DNA of 64,000 nt, taken from NCBI RefSeq assembly GCF_043235035.1, contig NZ_JAZAQF010000086.1, positions 310,001 to 374,000 on the forward strand. The letters are read 5' to 3'. Positions 1 through 8,880 of this stretch are shown in pieces; position 1 is the first letter of the stretch, and the number at the start of each line of letters is the position of its first letter. Made by a program: the position numbers and the translations under genes. Under the pieces are notes generated by a model that was not told the DNA's origin, ran no database searches, and saw nothing but the letters and a program-made list of their open reading frames with translations. The DNA is from CACIAM-69d sp001698445 (lineage in GTDB: Bacteria > Cyanobacteriota > Cyanobacteriia > CACIAM-69d).

Positions 1-815
1 AACCAGGAAGGGGATACGGGGGTGTCCATCGTGCCTCGGATCATCACCCCTCGGGCGATCGTCAGGGCGGGGGCAAACAGGAAGAGGCCCAGAATGCCAA
101 AGGCCCAGCTTGATATGGCCTGTTTGCTGTCGCTGACGCTGGCATAAAACAACCCCAACAGATAAAGCGCACCCAGAAAAGCCACCGCCACCCCATCCGC
201 CAGCAACAGGCCGCCGAGGCCAAGGCCCGCTTGCAGGCCGGCGAGGGTCTGTAGGGGCAAAGCCAGCAGCACTGCCCAATGGATCAGGGCCGGCGCACCC
301 AAAAGTTTTCCCCACAGGATTCGGTGGCTGGGTTCCGGGGTCATGCGAATGAAGTCGAGGGTTCCCTGTTTGCTTTCCTCAAGCCAGTTGGTGATCAGGG
401 CTTGCGTGCCACCCAGCACTAACAGGCCCACCAGAATTGAAGACAGCCAAAAGAACAAGTCCAACCACCACAGGGGCCAATTCACCGCAAAGGTTGAGGA
501 CGACAGCAATTCACAAGCTCGCAGCTCTTCATCGGCCTGGCCGGTGCAATAAAACCGCAGGATGCCTTCGGTTTCGGTGGAAACGGTGGCGGTTTCAACG
601 GCGATCCTTTGCCAGCTCATCCAAAAGGCTGCTTGGGCAATCAGGGAACTGAGGGTGGCTAAGGTCAAGTTGCGCGAGGTGCAGTTGCCTTTCAGTTCTC
701 GCAGCAGTTGGGGATTCCAGTTTCCGAGCCGATCGAGCCAGCGATCGAGCTGACTTTTGAGCGATCGTTGGGTGGTTTGCAAGCGATTCAGCCAGCTTGA
801 GGGGCGGGGGTTCAT
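1..815 (-). CDS. ABC-2 type exporter permease (partial, cut by window edge)
   Basis: Reading the minus strand from an ATG at 815 gives an open frame that runs off the left edge (about 271 codons visible). The first ~50 residues are basic and soluble, then hydrophobic segments alternate with short loops; a periplasmic-type loop with several Glu and Cys residues follows the first membrane span. The ATG overlaps the TGA of the upstream ATPase gene (ATGA), so the two are translationally coupled and the pair is an ABC exporter: ATPase plus permease. The substrate cannot be told. Translation shows no frameshift. The C-terminus lies outside the window. Confidence 0.8.
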   Translation of the reverse strand, partial: MNPRPSSWLNRLQTTQRSLKSQLDRWLDRLGNWNPQLLRELKGNCTSRNLTLATLSSLIAQAAFWMSWQRIAVETATVSTETEGILRFYCTGQADEELRACELLSSSTFAVNWPLWWLDLFFWLSSILVGLLVLGGTQALITNWLEESKQGTLDFIRMTPEPSHRILWGKLLGAPALIHWAVLLALPLQTLAGLQAGLGLGGLLLADGVAVAFLGALYLLGLFYASVSDSKQAISSWAFGILGLFLFAPALTIARGVMIRGTMDTPVSPSW

Positions 816-1786
816 GAGGCTTGTTGGTGTCCCAGTTTCAAGAAAATTTGCTCCAGACTTTCTCGATCGCGCCGGAATTCCACAATCGGAATTTGGGCCC
901 GCACCATTTCCCCGAGCAAGTCGGCACAGTCAGTTTCATCACCCTGAAAGTCCACAGTAATGCGGCCGGTGGTGGGATGACATTCCCAGGCGATCGCCCT
1001 TGGGTCGGTTCTCAGGATCGTTTGCAAATCATTGAGCCGATCGAGGGCTGTGATCACCAGGGTGTGGCGGGCAAATTGGGCGTAAAGGGCTTCCAGAGGT
1101 GCGCTGGCCACCAACCGCCCCAGTTCCATCACTCCGATCGCGGTGCAAAGTTCCGCCAAGTCGCTGAGTACATGGGACGAAATCAGCACGGTCATGCCAG
1201 CCCCTTGCAGAATCCGCATCAGGTTGCGAAATTCCAAACGGGCGATCGGATCAAGGCCGGAAACGGGTTCATCCAGCAGGAGCAAAATCGGCTCGTGAAT
1301 GATGGTGCGAGCTAGGCTCAACCGTTGTTTCATGCCACGCGAGAGGGTGGCGATCGGGCTATCTCGCTTCGGCAATAGTTGCACCAAATCCAGCACTTCA
1401 TAAAGCCGCTGCCGCAGGTGCGATCGCCGCAGGCCATAGAGCCGCCCAAAATAGTCCAAATAATCCCAAACCGTCAGATCTTCATAGACTGGGAAATCGT
1501 CCGGTAAAAAGCCAATTCGCTGTTTCAGTTTTGCCCGCCGACTGCGCCGATTGGGATCTTCACCGCTGAAGAATTCGCCAGTTAAATATTCACCATCAAT
1601 CAAAATTTTTCCAAGGGTTGGTTCCTCCACGGCCGCCAACATCCGAATCAGGGTGGTTTTGCCTGCTCCGTTGGGGCCAATTAGCCCATAGACTTCCCCA
1701 GGGGAAATTTTCAAATCCACCTGATTGACGGCCAGCTTGCGATCGAACTGTTTACTTAAACCACGGGTTTCAATTGCCCAGTTCAT
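812..1786 (-). CDS. ABC transporter ATP-binding protein
   Basis: 324 residues. Cytoplasmic ATPase of an ABC-2 type exporter. Walker A GPNGAGKTT lies near residues 37-45, the signature is a variant LSRGMKQRL (CcmA-like rather than LSGGQ), and Walker B with catalytic Glu is ILLLLDEP, followed by the H-loop SSH. The C-terminal ~100 residues form the extra domain typical of this exporter subfamily. ATG at 1786 is preferred over an in-frame TTG two codons earlier. The stop overlaps the start of the permease gene, so they form one operon. Substrate unknown. Confidence 0.9.
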   Translation of the reverse strand: MNWAIETRGLSKQFDRKLAVNQVDLKISPGEVYGLIGPNGAGKTTLIRMLAAVEEPTLGKILIDGEYLTGEFFSGEDPNRRSRRAKLKQRIGFLPDDFPVYEDLTVWDYLDYFGRLYGLRRSHLRQRLYEVLDLVQLLPKRDSPIATLSRGMKQRLSLARTIIHEPILLLLDEPVSGLDPIARLEFRNLMRILQGAGMTVLISSHVLSDLAELCTAIGVMELGRLVASAPLEALYAQFARHTLVITALDRLNDLQTILRTDPRAIAWECHPTTGRITVDFQGDETDCADLLGEMVRAQIPIVEFRRDRESLEQIFLKLGHQQAS

Positions 1787-1800
1787 GGCCAAGGTCTCGG

Positions 1801-1892
1801 TTGGGGTGTCTTGCCTGGGGTGTCTTGCCTGGGGTGTCCGCCTGATTGATGCGATGGCGAAGGGTCTATGGCGAAGGGCCTATGGTGAAGGG
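1801..1892. repeat. two short tandem repeat arrays
   Basis: Upstream of the ABC ATPase start, a 14-bp unit (TTGCCTGGGGTGTC) occurs about 2.5 times at 1801-1838. A second unit of similar length (TATGGCGAAGGG plus 2) occurs three times with drift at 1853-1892. The rest of the 1787-2177 gap holds no convincing gene: overlapping plus-strand frames there have no recognisable domain. Confidence 0.6.
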
Positions 1893-2135
1893 TCGAGCAT
1901 TCGGCGGCAACGTTCAGCCTCTTCCAAACTTACCCAATTTCACTGCTGTCGATCGCAGATTGGCTATTCAGTCTCCCAAGGCAGGCAACCGGATCGCTTG
2001 GAGCGGTTTCCCGATCGACGGGAGCCAAAGGTACAGTTCACAAACGGCTGGAAATCTTCAGAGTTCGTTGTCTTTTTGGTTAAGAAATATCAAGCAAGAT
2101 TGCAATCACTCCGGATTCGTAACCTATGATGAATG

Positions 2136-2157
2136 CAGGGCGCAGGATTGCGCCCTG
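2136..2157. terminator. perfect 9-bp hairpin, likely intrinsic terminator
   Basis: CAGGGCGCA, a 4-nt GGAT loop, then TGCGCCCTG. It lies 20 bp past the cobO stop. A short T run follows only on the plus-strand side, so it may be a factor-assisted or weak terminator for cobO. Confidence 0.55.
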
Positions 2158-2177
2158 AGGCTTTTCAAAACTCAATA

Positions 2178-2825
2178 CTAAAACTCAATACCTTGCTGGG
2201 CAGGAATTCCCTGGGCGATCGGGTGTTTGATGCGGTTCATTTCAGTCACCAAATCCGCCATTTCAATTAACCCCTGAGGAGCATAGCGCCCCGTGCTCGC
2301 CACGTGGCAATGGGGCGGCCGATTTTGAATTCCCGCTTGCACCGGCTCTAGGGCCAGTTGCTGATGCTTAAGGGCAATGTGCAACTCATCGAGCACCACG
2401 AGGGAAATTTGCGGATCTTGGATATAGATCAGGGCCTGTTCCCAGGCAGCCGCGGCCATGGCCCGATCGCGATCGGGATCCTGGGTTTCCCAGGTAAATC
2501 CGCCGCCCATGGTGTGCATTTGCACCGGAAATCCCAAGTTTTGCAACCGGGTGAGCAACAGGCGATCACCATCGGGAAACGCCTCGTTATTTTTCACAAA
2601 TTGCACCACCGCCACGGGTAAATCATGGGCTAAATGGCGATAGACCAAGTTCATGGCGCTGCTGGTTTTGCCTTTGCCCAACCCGGTGAATAGCAAATAT
2701 AATCCCCGTTCATTTCCAGCTCGATTGTCGCGGGCTGCATCCTTGGCGGCCTTAATTTTTTGCAGGCGATCGGGCTTTTCCGCTGGCGTTGTCTCAGGTT
2801 CTAAACTGGGGTGATGATCACTCAT
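2178..2825 (-). CDS. cobO: cob(I)yrinic acid a,c-diamide adenosyltransferase
   Basis: 215 residues. Transfers the 5'-deoxyadenosyl group of ATP to the cobalt of corrinoids in cobalamin biosynthesis or salvage; cytoplasmic. The P-loop GLGKGKTSSAMN (about residues 48-59) and the VVQFVK, HTMGGGFTW and VVLDELH blocks are those of the CobA/CobO/BtuR family, and length is normal. A charged N-terminal extension of about 35 residues precedes the core, as in other CobO proteins. It stands alone on the minus strand, not in a cobalamin operon; cobU is 7 kb away. No cobalamin riboswitch motif was recognised upstream. Confidence 0.93.
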   Translation of the reverse strand: MSDHHPSLEPETTPAEKPDRLQKIKAAKDAARDNRAGNERGLYLLFTGLGKGKTSSAMNLVYRHLAHDLPVAVVQFVKNNEAFPDGDRLLLTRLQNLGFPVQMHTMGGGFTWETQDPDRDRAMAAAAWEQALIYIQDPQISLVVLDELHIALKHQQLALEPVQAGIQNRPPHCHVASTGRYAPQGLIEMADLVTEMNRIKHPIAQGIPAQQGIEF

Positions 2826-2989
2826 GGTTAATTGAGATCTTTTGGTACTTCATTCACTTTCAAATTTTAATCCTGAAACTATCTTTAATCGGACTTCAGG
2901 GGATCAAATTAGTGGTATGCTAAGGCGGCAAACTCAGTTCGAGTCATCTGATCAAGGTTTAGGTCAATCTAGGTCAGTCTTGGATTTTT

Positions 2990-3970
2990 ATGAATAATAG
3001 AGCCATGAAAAATCGCAAATTCAATCATCAAAAAAACAACAAACAAAAGAATCGATCTAATTATAAAATTAGTGATCGTGCTTTGATAGTCATTGGTTCA
3101 CTTATGAGTTTTTGTTGTTTGAGTTTTTCTCTGCCTGGCCTAGCAAAAACCAATGAAAAGCCAGTTAATCCGTTGGTAACCGATCAAAGATTTCTACAAA
3201 AATCATTTATACCAAAATCGCAACCACAGCCTGTGATTAAGCGGCGAGTGGTTCCTGAATTCGGTCAACATTTTCAAGATCTCAAGGTTGAAGGCTCCAT
3301 TATTATTTACGATCCCCAGAAAAATCAAATTTATGAACACAACCCAAAGCGCAATCAAACGCCGTTTTCTCCCGCTTCCACTTTTAAGATTTTGAATTCG
3401 CTAATTTCTCTCGATGCCCAAGTGATTCCCGATCAGGATGTGCGGTTCACTTGGGATGGCATTCAGCGACCCTTTCCCGGTTGGAACCAAGATTTGAACA
3501 TGCGCGAGGCCTTCAAGGTTTCAGCCGTCTGGTTCTACCAAATTTTGGCTCGGCGTATCGGCTATGAACGCATGAAAGCCGGGGTGATTGGGGCAAATTA
3601 TGGCGATCGCAACATTGGCGATCCTGCCAATATTGATCAATTTTGGCTGTCGGGCCCGCTCAAAATCACGCCCGAAGAACAAATTCAGTTTCTTCAGCGT
3701 CTTTATTTGAACCAGTTGCCTTTTTCTGAACGCTCGATCGCGGTCGTGAAAGACATCATGATCATGGATCAAACGGCGCAATATACCGTCAGAGCAAAAA
3801 CGGGCTGGGCCATGAGCGCAACACCTCCAATTGGCTGGTATGTGGGCTATTTGGAGCAAAATCAGCAGGTTTATTTTTTTGCCACAAACTTGGAACTTCC
3901 GGAGCCGGCCCAAGCAACTGCTCGCAAGGAAATTACCTACCGCTGCCTCAGAACTTTGGGACTGCTATAG
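2990..3970 (+). CDS. class D beta-lactamase-like penicillin-binding protein
   Basis: 326 residues. The serine-transpeptidase/beta-lactamase signatures of class D (OXA, BlaR sensor) enzymes are present in order: STFK with Ser130 and Lys133, SAV at 178-180, a YGD in place of the usual YGN near residue 200, and KTGW with Lys270. A basic N-terminus and one hydrophobic stretch (about residues 30-52) indicate a signal peptide or anchor, so it acts in the periplasm. A second in-frame ATG five codons in is possible. The 5' third is visibly more AT-rich than neighbouring genes. Whether it hydrolyses beta-lactams or is a cell-wall or sensor homologue cannot be decided from sequence. Confidence 0.85.
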   Translation: MNNRAMKNRKFNHQKNNKQKNRSNYKISDRALIVIGSLMSFCCLSFSLPGLAKTNEKPVNPLVTDQRFLQKSFIPKSQPQPVIKRRVVPEFGQHFQDLKVEGSIIIYDPQKNQIYEHNPKRNQTPFSPASTFKILNSLISLDAQVIPDQDVRFTWDGIQRPFPGWNQDLNMREAFKVSAVWFYQILARRIGYERMKAGVIGANYGDRNIGDPANIDQFWLSGPLKITPEEQIQFLQRLYLNQLPFSERSIAVVKDIMIMDQTAQYTVRAKTGWAMSATPPIGWYVGYLEQNQQVYFFATNLELPEPAQATARKEITYRCLRTLGLL

Positions 3971-4203
3971 TCCTGTCGTCCAAGCACAAATAAATGACCG
4001 AATTCTGAGATTGACAAAATGTGATTGATGGATTTTTTGCTGGTTTTCCACTCAGGAGCTTTGATTCTCTCTATCAACCTTACTGAGCTAAGTTTTCTGA
4101 AAATTCAGTAGAATCATATTACTTGTCCATTGATGATCGGTTACCAATTAACTGGTGATCGATCAATTGACGAGCTATCAAAAAATCAATTTGGGTTGAT
4201 GCC

Positions 4204-6162
4204 GTGAGCAATTCCGTGAACCATTCCCAAGGGCGGAACTGGCGCGATCGCCTCATGCAAATTTGTTTTGATCGATCGGGGCGATCGCCCTGGCCCTTGT
4301 TGTGGAGTCTCGCGATCGCGGCGCTCTATGGTGGCCTGTCTCTGCATCAAGGATTCAGCGGTGAATTTGTGGTGCAAGACGATGCTCGCCAGCATGTGTT
4401 TTGGATGCAGCGATTTTTAAACCCTAGTCTTTTTCACAATGATCTGATTGCCGATTATTTTGAATCGATCGCCCCGATCGGCTACACCAAACTCTATCAA
4501 CTGGCTGCTTTCTTACAAATCAATCCCCTAATTTTTAATAAACTCCTGTCGCCCATCCTTGGACTGATCATCACCTTCTTTACCTATCGGGTCACTTTTG
4601 CTATTTTCCCAGTTCCGGTAGCTGGTTTTCTAGCAACTGTCTTGCTCAACCAAAGTCTTTGGCTAAAAGATGACTTGGTTTCTGGTACGTCGCGCGCCTT
4701 TGCTTTTCCGCTCTTTTTAGCAATTTTGGATGGATTAGCTCACAAGTCGCCTCAACTGTTGTGGAGTTCCATTGCCCTTCAGGGGTTAATTTGTCCAACC
4801 TATGCCTTGGTTTCTGGCGGTTTAATTTCGATAAAACTTGCTTGGGTGGGCTATCAAAAGTTGGAACGAGCTTGGTTGTCGGCCGCTTGGACAATTCATG
4901 ATCCCTCAGATTTGAAAGCATTAGAAAGCTTGGCATTACAGAAATCAGATTTGGTTTTGGCAATTCAAAGCCGCCTCATGGATGCGGAACGCCAACAACT
5001 ATTTCTATATATTGGTGCCTTGGGAAGCTTATTTTTTGCATTGTTACCCGTACTCTTTTTGGGGCAAGATTTTGGACCAGTGGTTTCTGACAAAATTGCC
5101 CGCACAATGCCGGAATTTTTGGATGGGGGACGCACGAATATTTTTGACCGTGATTGGATCGATTACTGGCTTTTTGGTCGTGGCACTAATCTCATTCCCC
5201 GATCGCTTCTTACGCCAGTCACTTTAATTTTTGGCTTTGCTTTACCTCTTTTTCAACTCTCTTTTTCGCAGCTGAAAGGTATTCAATCGCGATTTTCCCT
5301 CAGTCATCGAATTACGCCGGAGGTTAACAATTTATGGCAACTGGGCTTGGCTTCGATCGGGTGGTTCTTGTTGGCCCATGGATTGTTATTTCGGCTCCAC
5401 TTGCCCAGTCGCTACACGGGGCACAGCTTCCGAATCATAATCGCGATCGCGGCGGCCATTAGCCTTGTGATTGTTTGGGAAGCTTTCCAGCGCTGGGCCG
5501 GGCGATCGATTCCAAATTTTGATTCCTCTGCGGTTTATTCCTTGCCCCCCCTTTTCAATGCCCCAATTTCGCAAGCCATTCGACCAAAACCCAAATTTCT
5601 GCGCTGGAAAATCTATGTTTCCAGAAGTTTCAGTATTATTTTAATCGTGCTTGTGTTGGGGTATCCGTTGTTAGTTCCCACTTTTCCAGCAAATAGCTAC
5701 CAAACGGGTCGTGCTGTCAAACTCTATCGATTTCTTCAAGGGCAACCAACGGATATCAAAATTGCCTCCCTAAGCAGTATTGGAGATGATATTCCTACCT
5801 TCGCAGGACGCTCAATTCTCACGGGTAAAGAATATGCCGTACCCTACCACTTAGGATATTACCGCTTGTTTCGAGAACGAATTTTACGAACCATTGAAGC
5901 CCAATACAGCACCCATGCCCAATCTGTGAAATTCTTTCTGGCGCGATATCACATTTCATTTTGGCTGATCGATCGAGCCGCTTTTTCAGAAAATTACCTC
6001 AAAGATTCTTGGCTAGAGCAATATCCAGAAGCCAGTGAACCAGCGCTGCAAACCCTGAGGCAAGGACAAACACCCCTCGTGCAATCCCTCATGAATAGTT
6101 GCGCCGTGTTGCAAGATCAAACCTGGGTATTGCTAGATGCGCAATGTTTACGGGATAGCTAA
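4204..6162 (+). CDS. large polytopic membrane protein, function unknown
   Basis: 652 residues, start GTG (no in-frame ATG before codon 18; no clear Shine-Dalgarno). Many hydrophobic spans, the first near residues 35-50, and a long run between about 105 and 200, 265-300, 345-430 and 475-500, with a soluble C-terminal ~140 residues. A conserved-looking VVQDDARQH with paired Asp sits just after the first span, a place where GT-C glycosyltransferases keep catalytic acids, so a lipid-linked sugar transferase is possible, but that is inference. Stands alone between the beta-lactamase homologue and a convergent oxidoreductase. Confidence 0.8.
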   Translation: MSNSVNHSQGRNWRDRLMQICFDRSGRSPWPLLWSLAIAALYGGLSLHQGFSGEFVVQDDARQHVFWMQRFLNPSLFHNDLIADYFESIAPIGYTKLYQLAAFLQINPLIFNKLLSPILGLIITFFTYRVTFAIFPVPVAGFLATVLLNQSLWLKDDLVSGTSRAFAFPLFLAILDGLAHKSPQLLWSSIALQGLICPTYALVSGGLISIKLAWVGYQKLERAWLSAAWTIHDPSDLKALESLALQKSDLVLAIQSRLMDAERQQLFLYIGALGSLFFALLPVLFLGQDFGPVVSDKIARTMPEFLDGGRTNIFDRDWIDYWLFGRGTNLIPRSLLTPVTLIFGFALPLFQLSFSQLKGIQSRFSLSHRITPEVNNLWQLGLASIGWFLLAHGLLFRLHLPSRYTGHSFRIIIAIAAAISLVIVWEAFQRWAGRSIPNFDSSAVYSLPPLFNAPISQAIRPKPKFLRWKIYVSRSFSIILIVLVLGYPLLVPTFPANSYQTGRAVKLYRFLQGQPTDIKIASLSSIGDDIPTFAGRSILTGKEYAVPYHLGYYRLFRERILRTIEAQYSTHAQSVKFFLARYHISFWLIDRAAFSENYLKDSWLEQYPEASEPALQTLRQGQTPLVQSLMNSCAVLQDQTWVLLDAQCLRDS

Positions 6163-6200
6163 TTTTGAGAATTGGGATGGAAACTCTGAAAATACTGGCT

Positions 6201-7373
6201 TTAAAGCTGCTGAAATTGCCGCATAAATTTCCGATCGAGATAGTCTTTCCAAACCCAAGCCCAAGCCCCCGTAAAAGCCCAACGGCCACGGGTAGCGATC
6301 GCCTGGCCATTGGCTAAGTTAATAAGGCTGAGAAATTGCTTTTGGGCTGTGAAAGGTTTCAGCGGCTGGCCCAAAATGGCAGCTCGCAAGTTGTCAGCCA
6401 GGGGGCGACCTTGACGCACCGCAAACACGCCGGCCTTGGGGCGCGGCTGTTCCACCATCGTCGCCACATCTCCCGCCGCAAAGACCTGGGGATGGGAGCA
6501 GGATTGCAGATAGCGGTTAACCGCAATGAATCCCTGGGGGTCAGTGGCGAGACCGGTGGCCGCCAACCAAGGGGCCGCTGCGGCTTGGGTAGCCCACAGC
6601 ACCCGATCGCCCCAAAACAATTGCCCCGAGGCGGCCCGCAACTGGGTATCTGTGCCTATGAGGGTGGCGTGGGTGATGGTTTGACTCAAAACCAGCTCAA
6701 TTCCCTGGGCTTGCAGCACTTGGGCCACCCGATCGCCCACCGCCGGGGCCAAATGGGGCAAGAGTTTTGCTTCTCGCTGAATCAAAGTAATGGACAAGCG
6801 ATCGCCCACCAGGGGTTGCAAGCGCCGCTGGGCCGCCAAGGCCAGCTCAACACCACCCGCGCCGCCCCCCACCACCACCAACCGCAGCGGCCTGGATCCC
6901 CATTGGGGCAAGGCTGACAATAGCGCATCCCAGTTGGCCAACAGGGCTTGGATCGGCTTCGCGGCAATAATCGATCGCCCCAGAAGGGGTTGAACACCCG
7001 GGGGAACCAGGGGCGTGCTGCCCAAATTAACCGAGAGCCAGCGAAACCCAACCGTTTCCCCGCTGGCTAGTTGCACTTGTCGATCGCCCAGATTCAACCC
7101 CACAGCGCGATCGACCCGCAACGCCACCCCCGCTCGATCGCACAGGGCCTGCAAATCAATAAAACAATCTTCCCGCCCATAAACCCCCGCCACATGGCCG
7201 GGAACCATGCCCGAGTAGGGCGCTCGGGGTGCTTCGCTGATCAGGGTCACCGAGTCGATCGCACCGCTGGGCAGGGGTTTTTGGATCAATCGTCGCAGGG
7301 CGATCGCGTGGCTGTGGCCGCCCCCCAACAAAACCAAGGATTGGGCTGACTGTGGCAACGTGGCAACTTTCAA
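6201..7373 (-). CDS. FAD/NAD(P)-dependent oxidoreductase (SelD-associated type)
   Basis: About 390 residues. Begins with the dinucleotide fold LVLLGGGHSHAIAL, has a second glycine-rich motif VVVGGGAGGVELALA near the middle, an AAGDVA FAD-binding motif, and ends in WVWKDYLDRKFMRQF. This is the oxidoreductase module that in many cyanobacteria is fused to the N-terminus of selenophosphate synthase SelD; here it stands alone. It is also related to type II NADH dehydrogenases. The start is uncertain: the frame stays open upstream to 7505, but that part is a low-complexity run of Phe, Leu and Asn over AT-rich repeats, with only TTG codons as starts. A TTG at 7373 is my choice. Confidence 0.82.
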   Translation of the reverse strand: MKVATLPQSAQSLVLLGGGHSHAIALRRLIQKPLPSGAIDSVTLISEAPRAPYSGMVPGHVAGVYGREDCFIDLQALCDRAGVALRVDRAVGLNLGDRQVQLASGETVGFRWLSVNLGSTPLVPPGVQPLLGRSIIAAKPIQALLANWDALLSALPQWGSRPLRLVVVGGGAGGVELALAAQRRLQPLVGDRLSITLIQREAKLLPHLAPAVGDRVAQVLQAQGIELVLSQTITHATLIGTDTQLRAASGQLFWGDRVLWATQAAAAPWLAATGLATDPQGFIAVNRYLQSCSHPQVFAAGDVATMVEQPRPKAGVFAVRQGRPLADNLRAAILGQPLKPFTAQKQFLSLINLANGQAIATRGRWAFTGAWAWVWKDYLDRKFMRQFQQL

Positions 7374-7423
7374 AATCCCCAAGTTCGCTAAATTCCCTAA
7401 ATTTTCCAGATTTCCTAGATTCC

Positions 7424-7478
7424 ATAATAAAAAATAAAAAATAAGAGATAAAAAATAAAAAATAAAAAATGAAAAAAC
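7424..7478. repeat. AT-rich short tandem repeat
   Basis: Repeats of AAAAAATA-like units over about 55 bp just upstream of the probable oxidoreductase start. It extends that reading frame artificially and may lie in the promoter region. Confidence 0.6.
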
Positions 7479-7581
7479 CACCCAAAAAGCTGCCACATTG
7501 GGCAAATTGGGCGGAGTGAATTAAACAGCTCAGTGCTTAATTTTTGTATGGAATTAGCTGGAATTAGCGCTTAATTCAGGA

Positions 7582-7818
7582 TTAGCACTTATTCAAATCA
7601 ATGCCAGCTTCCTTAGCGAATGCTTGCAGACCCTTGGTGTTCAGGGTTTTCAGAGCTTTGGTCGAAAGACGCAACCGCACCCAACGGTTACCTTGGGGCC
7701 ACCAAATTCGCTTCCATTGCAGGTTAACTTCTTGGAGCTTTTTGGTGCGGCGGTGCGAGTGGGAAATGGCGTAGGCGTTGTTCGCCTTTTTGCCGGTCAG
7801 TTGGCAAACACGGGACAT
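7582..7818 (-). CDS. rpmB: 50S ribosomal protein L28
   Basis: 78 residues starting MSRVCQLTGKKANN, the standard bacterial L28 start and length; the upstream in-frame ATG four codons earlier is less likely. HSHRRTK and the RVRLS-like core are intact. Part of the large ribosomal subunit. Monocistronic on the minus strand, with a tandem 16-bp repeat just upstream of its start. Confidence 0.96.
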   Translation of the reverse strand: MSRVCQLTGKKANNAYAISHSHRRTKKLQEVNLQWKRIWWPQGNRWVRLRLSTKALKTLNTKGLQAFAKEAGIDLNKC

Positions 7819-7849
7819 GACGTTCTCCAAGCAGGACGAAAAGGTAAAA

Positions 7850-7881
7850 CTTAGCGGTTGTGTTGCTTAGCGGTTGTGTTG
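7850..7881. repeat. perfect 2 x 16-bp tandem repeat upstream of rpmB
   Basis: CTTAGCGGTTGTGTTG occurs twice head to tail, 32 bp from the rpmB start codon, within its probable leader or promoter. Confidence 0.7.
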
Positions 7882-8160
7882 ATCCCGGCCCATCAAGCGA
7901 TCGAGGCAAGATTCACCACAACTCCAACCCAAAAACGCCTCTCCAGGCAGTGGCCCGTTGGCAGCATCGGCCATTGCGGTCGGCTTAGGCGGGCGATCCT
8001 TCAGCGGGCGATCGATGACCGACTGAGAGCGCGATTGATCAGTATAACCCAGATGGCAGCCTAACCCGCCAGAAGCCCATTCCGCCCCTAAGACCAATGC
8101 CGATCAACCCGATCGATCGCCTGTGATTCCTGTGATTAGAGGATGTTTGGCAAGCATCTT

Positions 8161-8313
8161 ATTGGCACGGGCCAAGCACCAATAGTCGTGGGGGCAAGGG
8201 GCTTAAGCCCCTTGTCTACGCGAGATCAAGCCCCTTGTCTACGCCGGTTCCAGCCCCTTGTCTATGTCGATCGCTGGGGCGTGCAGAGTAACAATTTTGG
8301 CTTTGCAGATATT
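8161..8313 (+). repeat. dispersed palindromic repeat, copy 1
   Basis: Centre is the perfect palindrome CAAGGGGCTTAAGCCCCTTG at about 8194-8213. It is preceded by TTGGCACGGGCCAAGCAC and followed by a tract ending in CGATCGCTGGGGC, then a block with AATTTTGGCTTTGCAGA. Inside, AGCCCCTTGTCTA is repeated three times. The same order of blocks returns, inverted, at 12,250-12,371 and 27,913-28,212. The rest of the 7,819-8,355 gap has nothing else I can name. Confidence 0.75.
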
Positions 8314-8355
8314 AGGAGTCGATGGCCAACAGTCTGTAGCTCAGATCAAGCACCC

Positions 8356-8880
8356 CTAGGGTAGGGAATGTTCCGATCGCCCCCCATGCAAACCGCCCCC
8401 ATGCAAACTACAGGTATCTGATTCGCGAGCCTCGCCCCCAGTTGTTTCCTCGCTGGGCGGTGTGGGGATCAACTTTTGGCGAGACAGCCGTAGCCGAATT
8501 TGATCCAAATAATCTTGCACACAGACAGGCCCCCGTGGCGGCGGTGCGTCATCGGGCCAAGAGGCCAAATCCTGGCAGGGACAGGGCCCGGCTTCCAAGT
8601 AGCTGTCATTGATGGGATAGAGCAAACTACACCGCGCGCAGGGCAGCAAACTCCAATGTCCCGACAACAAATCCTTCATGGAGCAGACCGTGCCCGCCAG
8701 GTGATACATCTGGGGTTTTTCGAGAATTTGCTGCCAAAGTTGCTCAAATTCTGCGGAGTAAGCTTCACCGTCAATGGTGCGGCGAGTCCCGAGCAAGCGA
8801 TCGTCGTGACTGCACACCACTTGCTTACCCAACTGCAACCAAAGGGCAAGATATTGTTTGACGCGTTCTTCAGGAGCCAT
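8356..8880 (-). CDS. conserved cyanobacterial protein of unknown function, Cys-rich motif
   Basis: 174 residues from ATG at 8880 (MAPEERVKQYLALW); a longer frame exists but only with TTG. Soluble, no signal peptide. CARCSLLYPI and the later CPCQDLASW place Cys pairs in a way that could bind a metal, with another Cys pair (HLAGTVCSMKD) before them. The last ~35 residues are low-complexity with a repeated HGGGLHGG. I recognise no named family; a role in metal or nucleic-acid binding would be speculation. Confidence 0.65.
   Translation of the reverse strand: MAPEERVKQYLALWLQLGKQVVCSHDDRLLGTRRTIDGEAYSAEFEQLWQQILEKPQMYHLAGTVCSMKDLLSGHWSLLPCARCSLLYPINDSYLEAGPCPCQDLASWPDDAPPPRGPVCVQDYLDQIRLRLSRQKLIPTPPSEETTGGEARESDTCSLHGGGLHGGRSEHSLP

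Noticed and set aside
1846..2181. Plus-strand frame of 111 codons
   Set aside because: No domain; covers repeats and the terminator hairpin; no Shine-Dalgarno.
7867..8097. Minus-strand frame upstream of rpmB ending FLGWSCGESCLDRLMG
   Set aside because: Protein-like tail, but no family recognised and it ends inside a tandem repeat; not supportable.
8143..8364. Frame with PLVYVDRWG, also seen as LLVCVDHWG (12.3 kb) and LLVFVDRWG (27.9 kb)
   Set aside because: The recurring peptide is only a translation of the palindromic repeat family, not a gene family.
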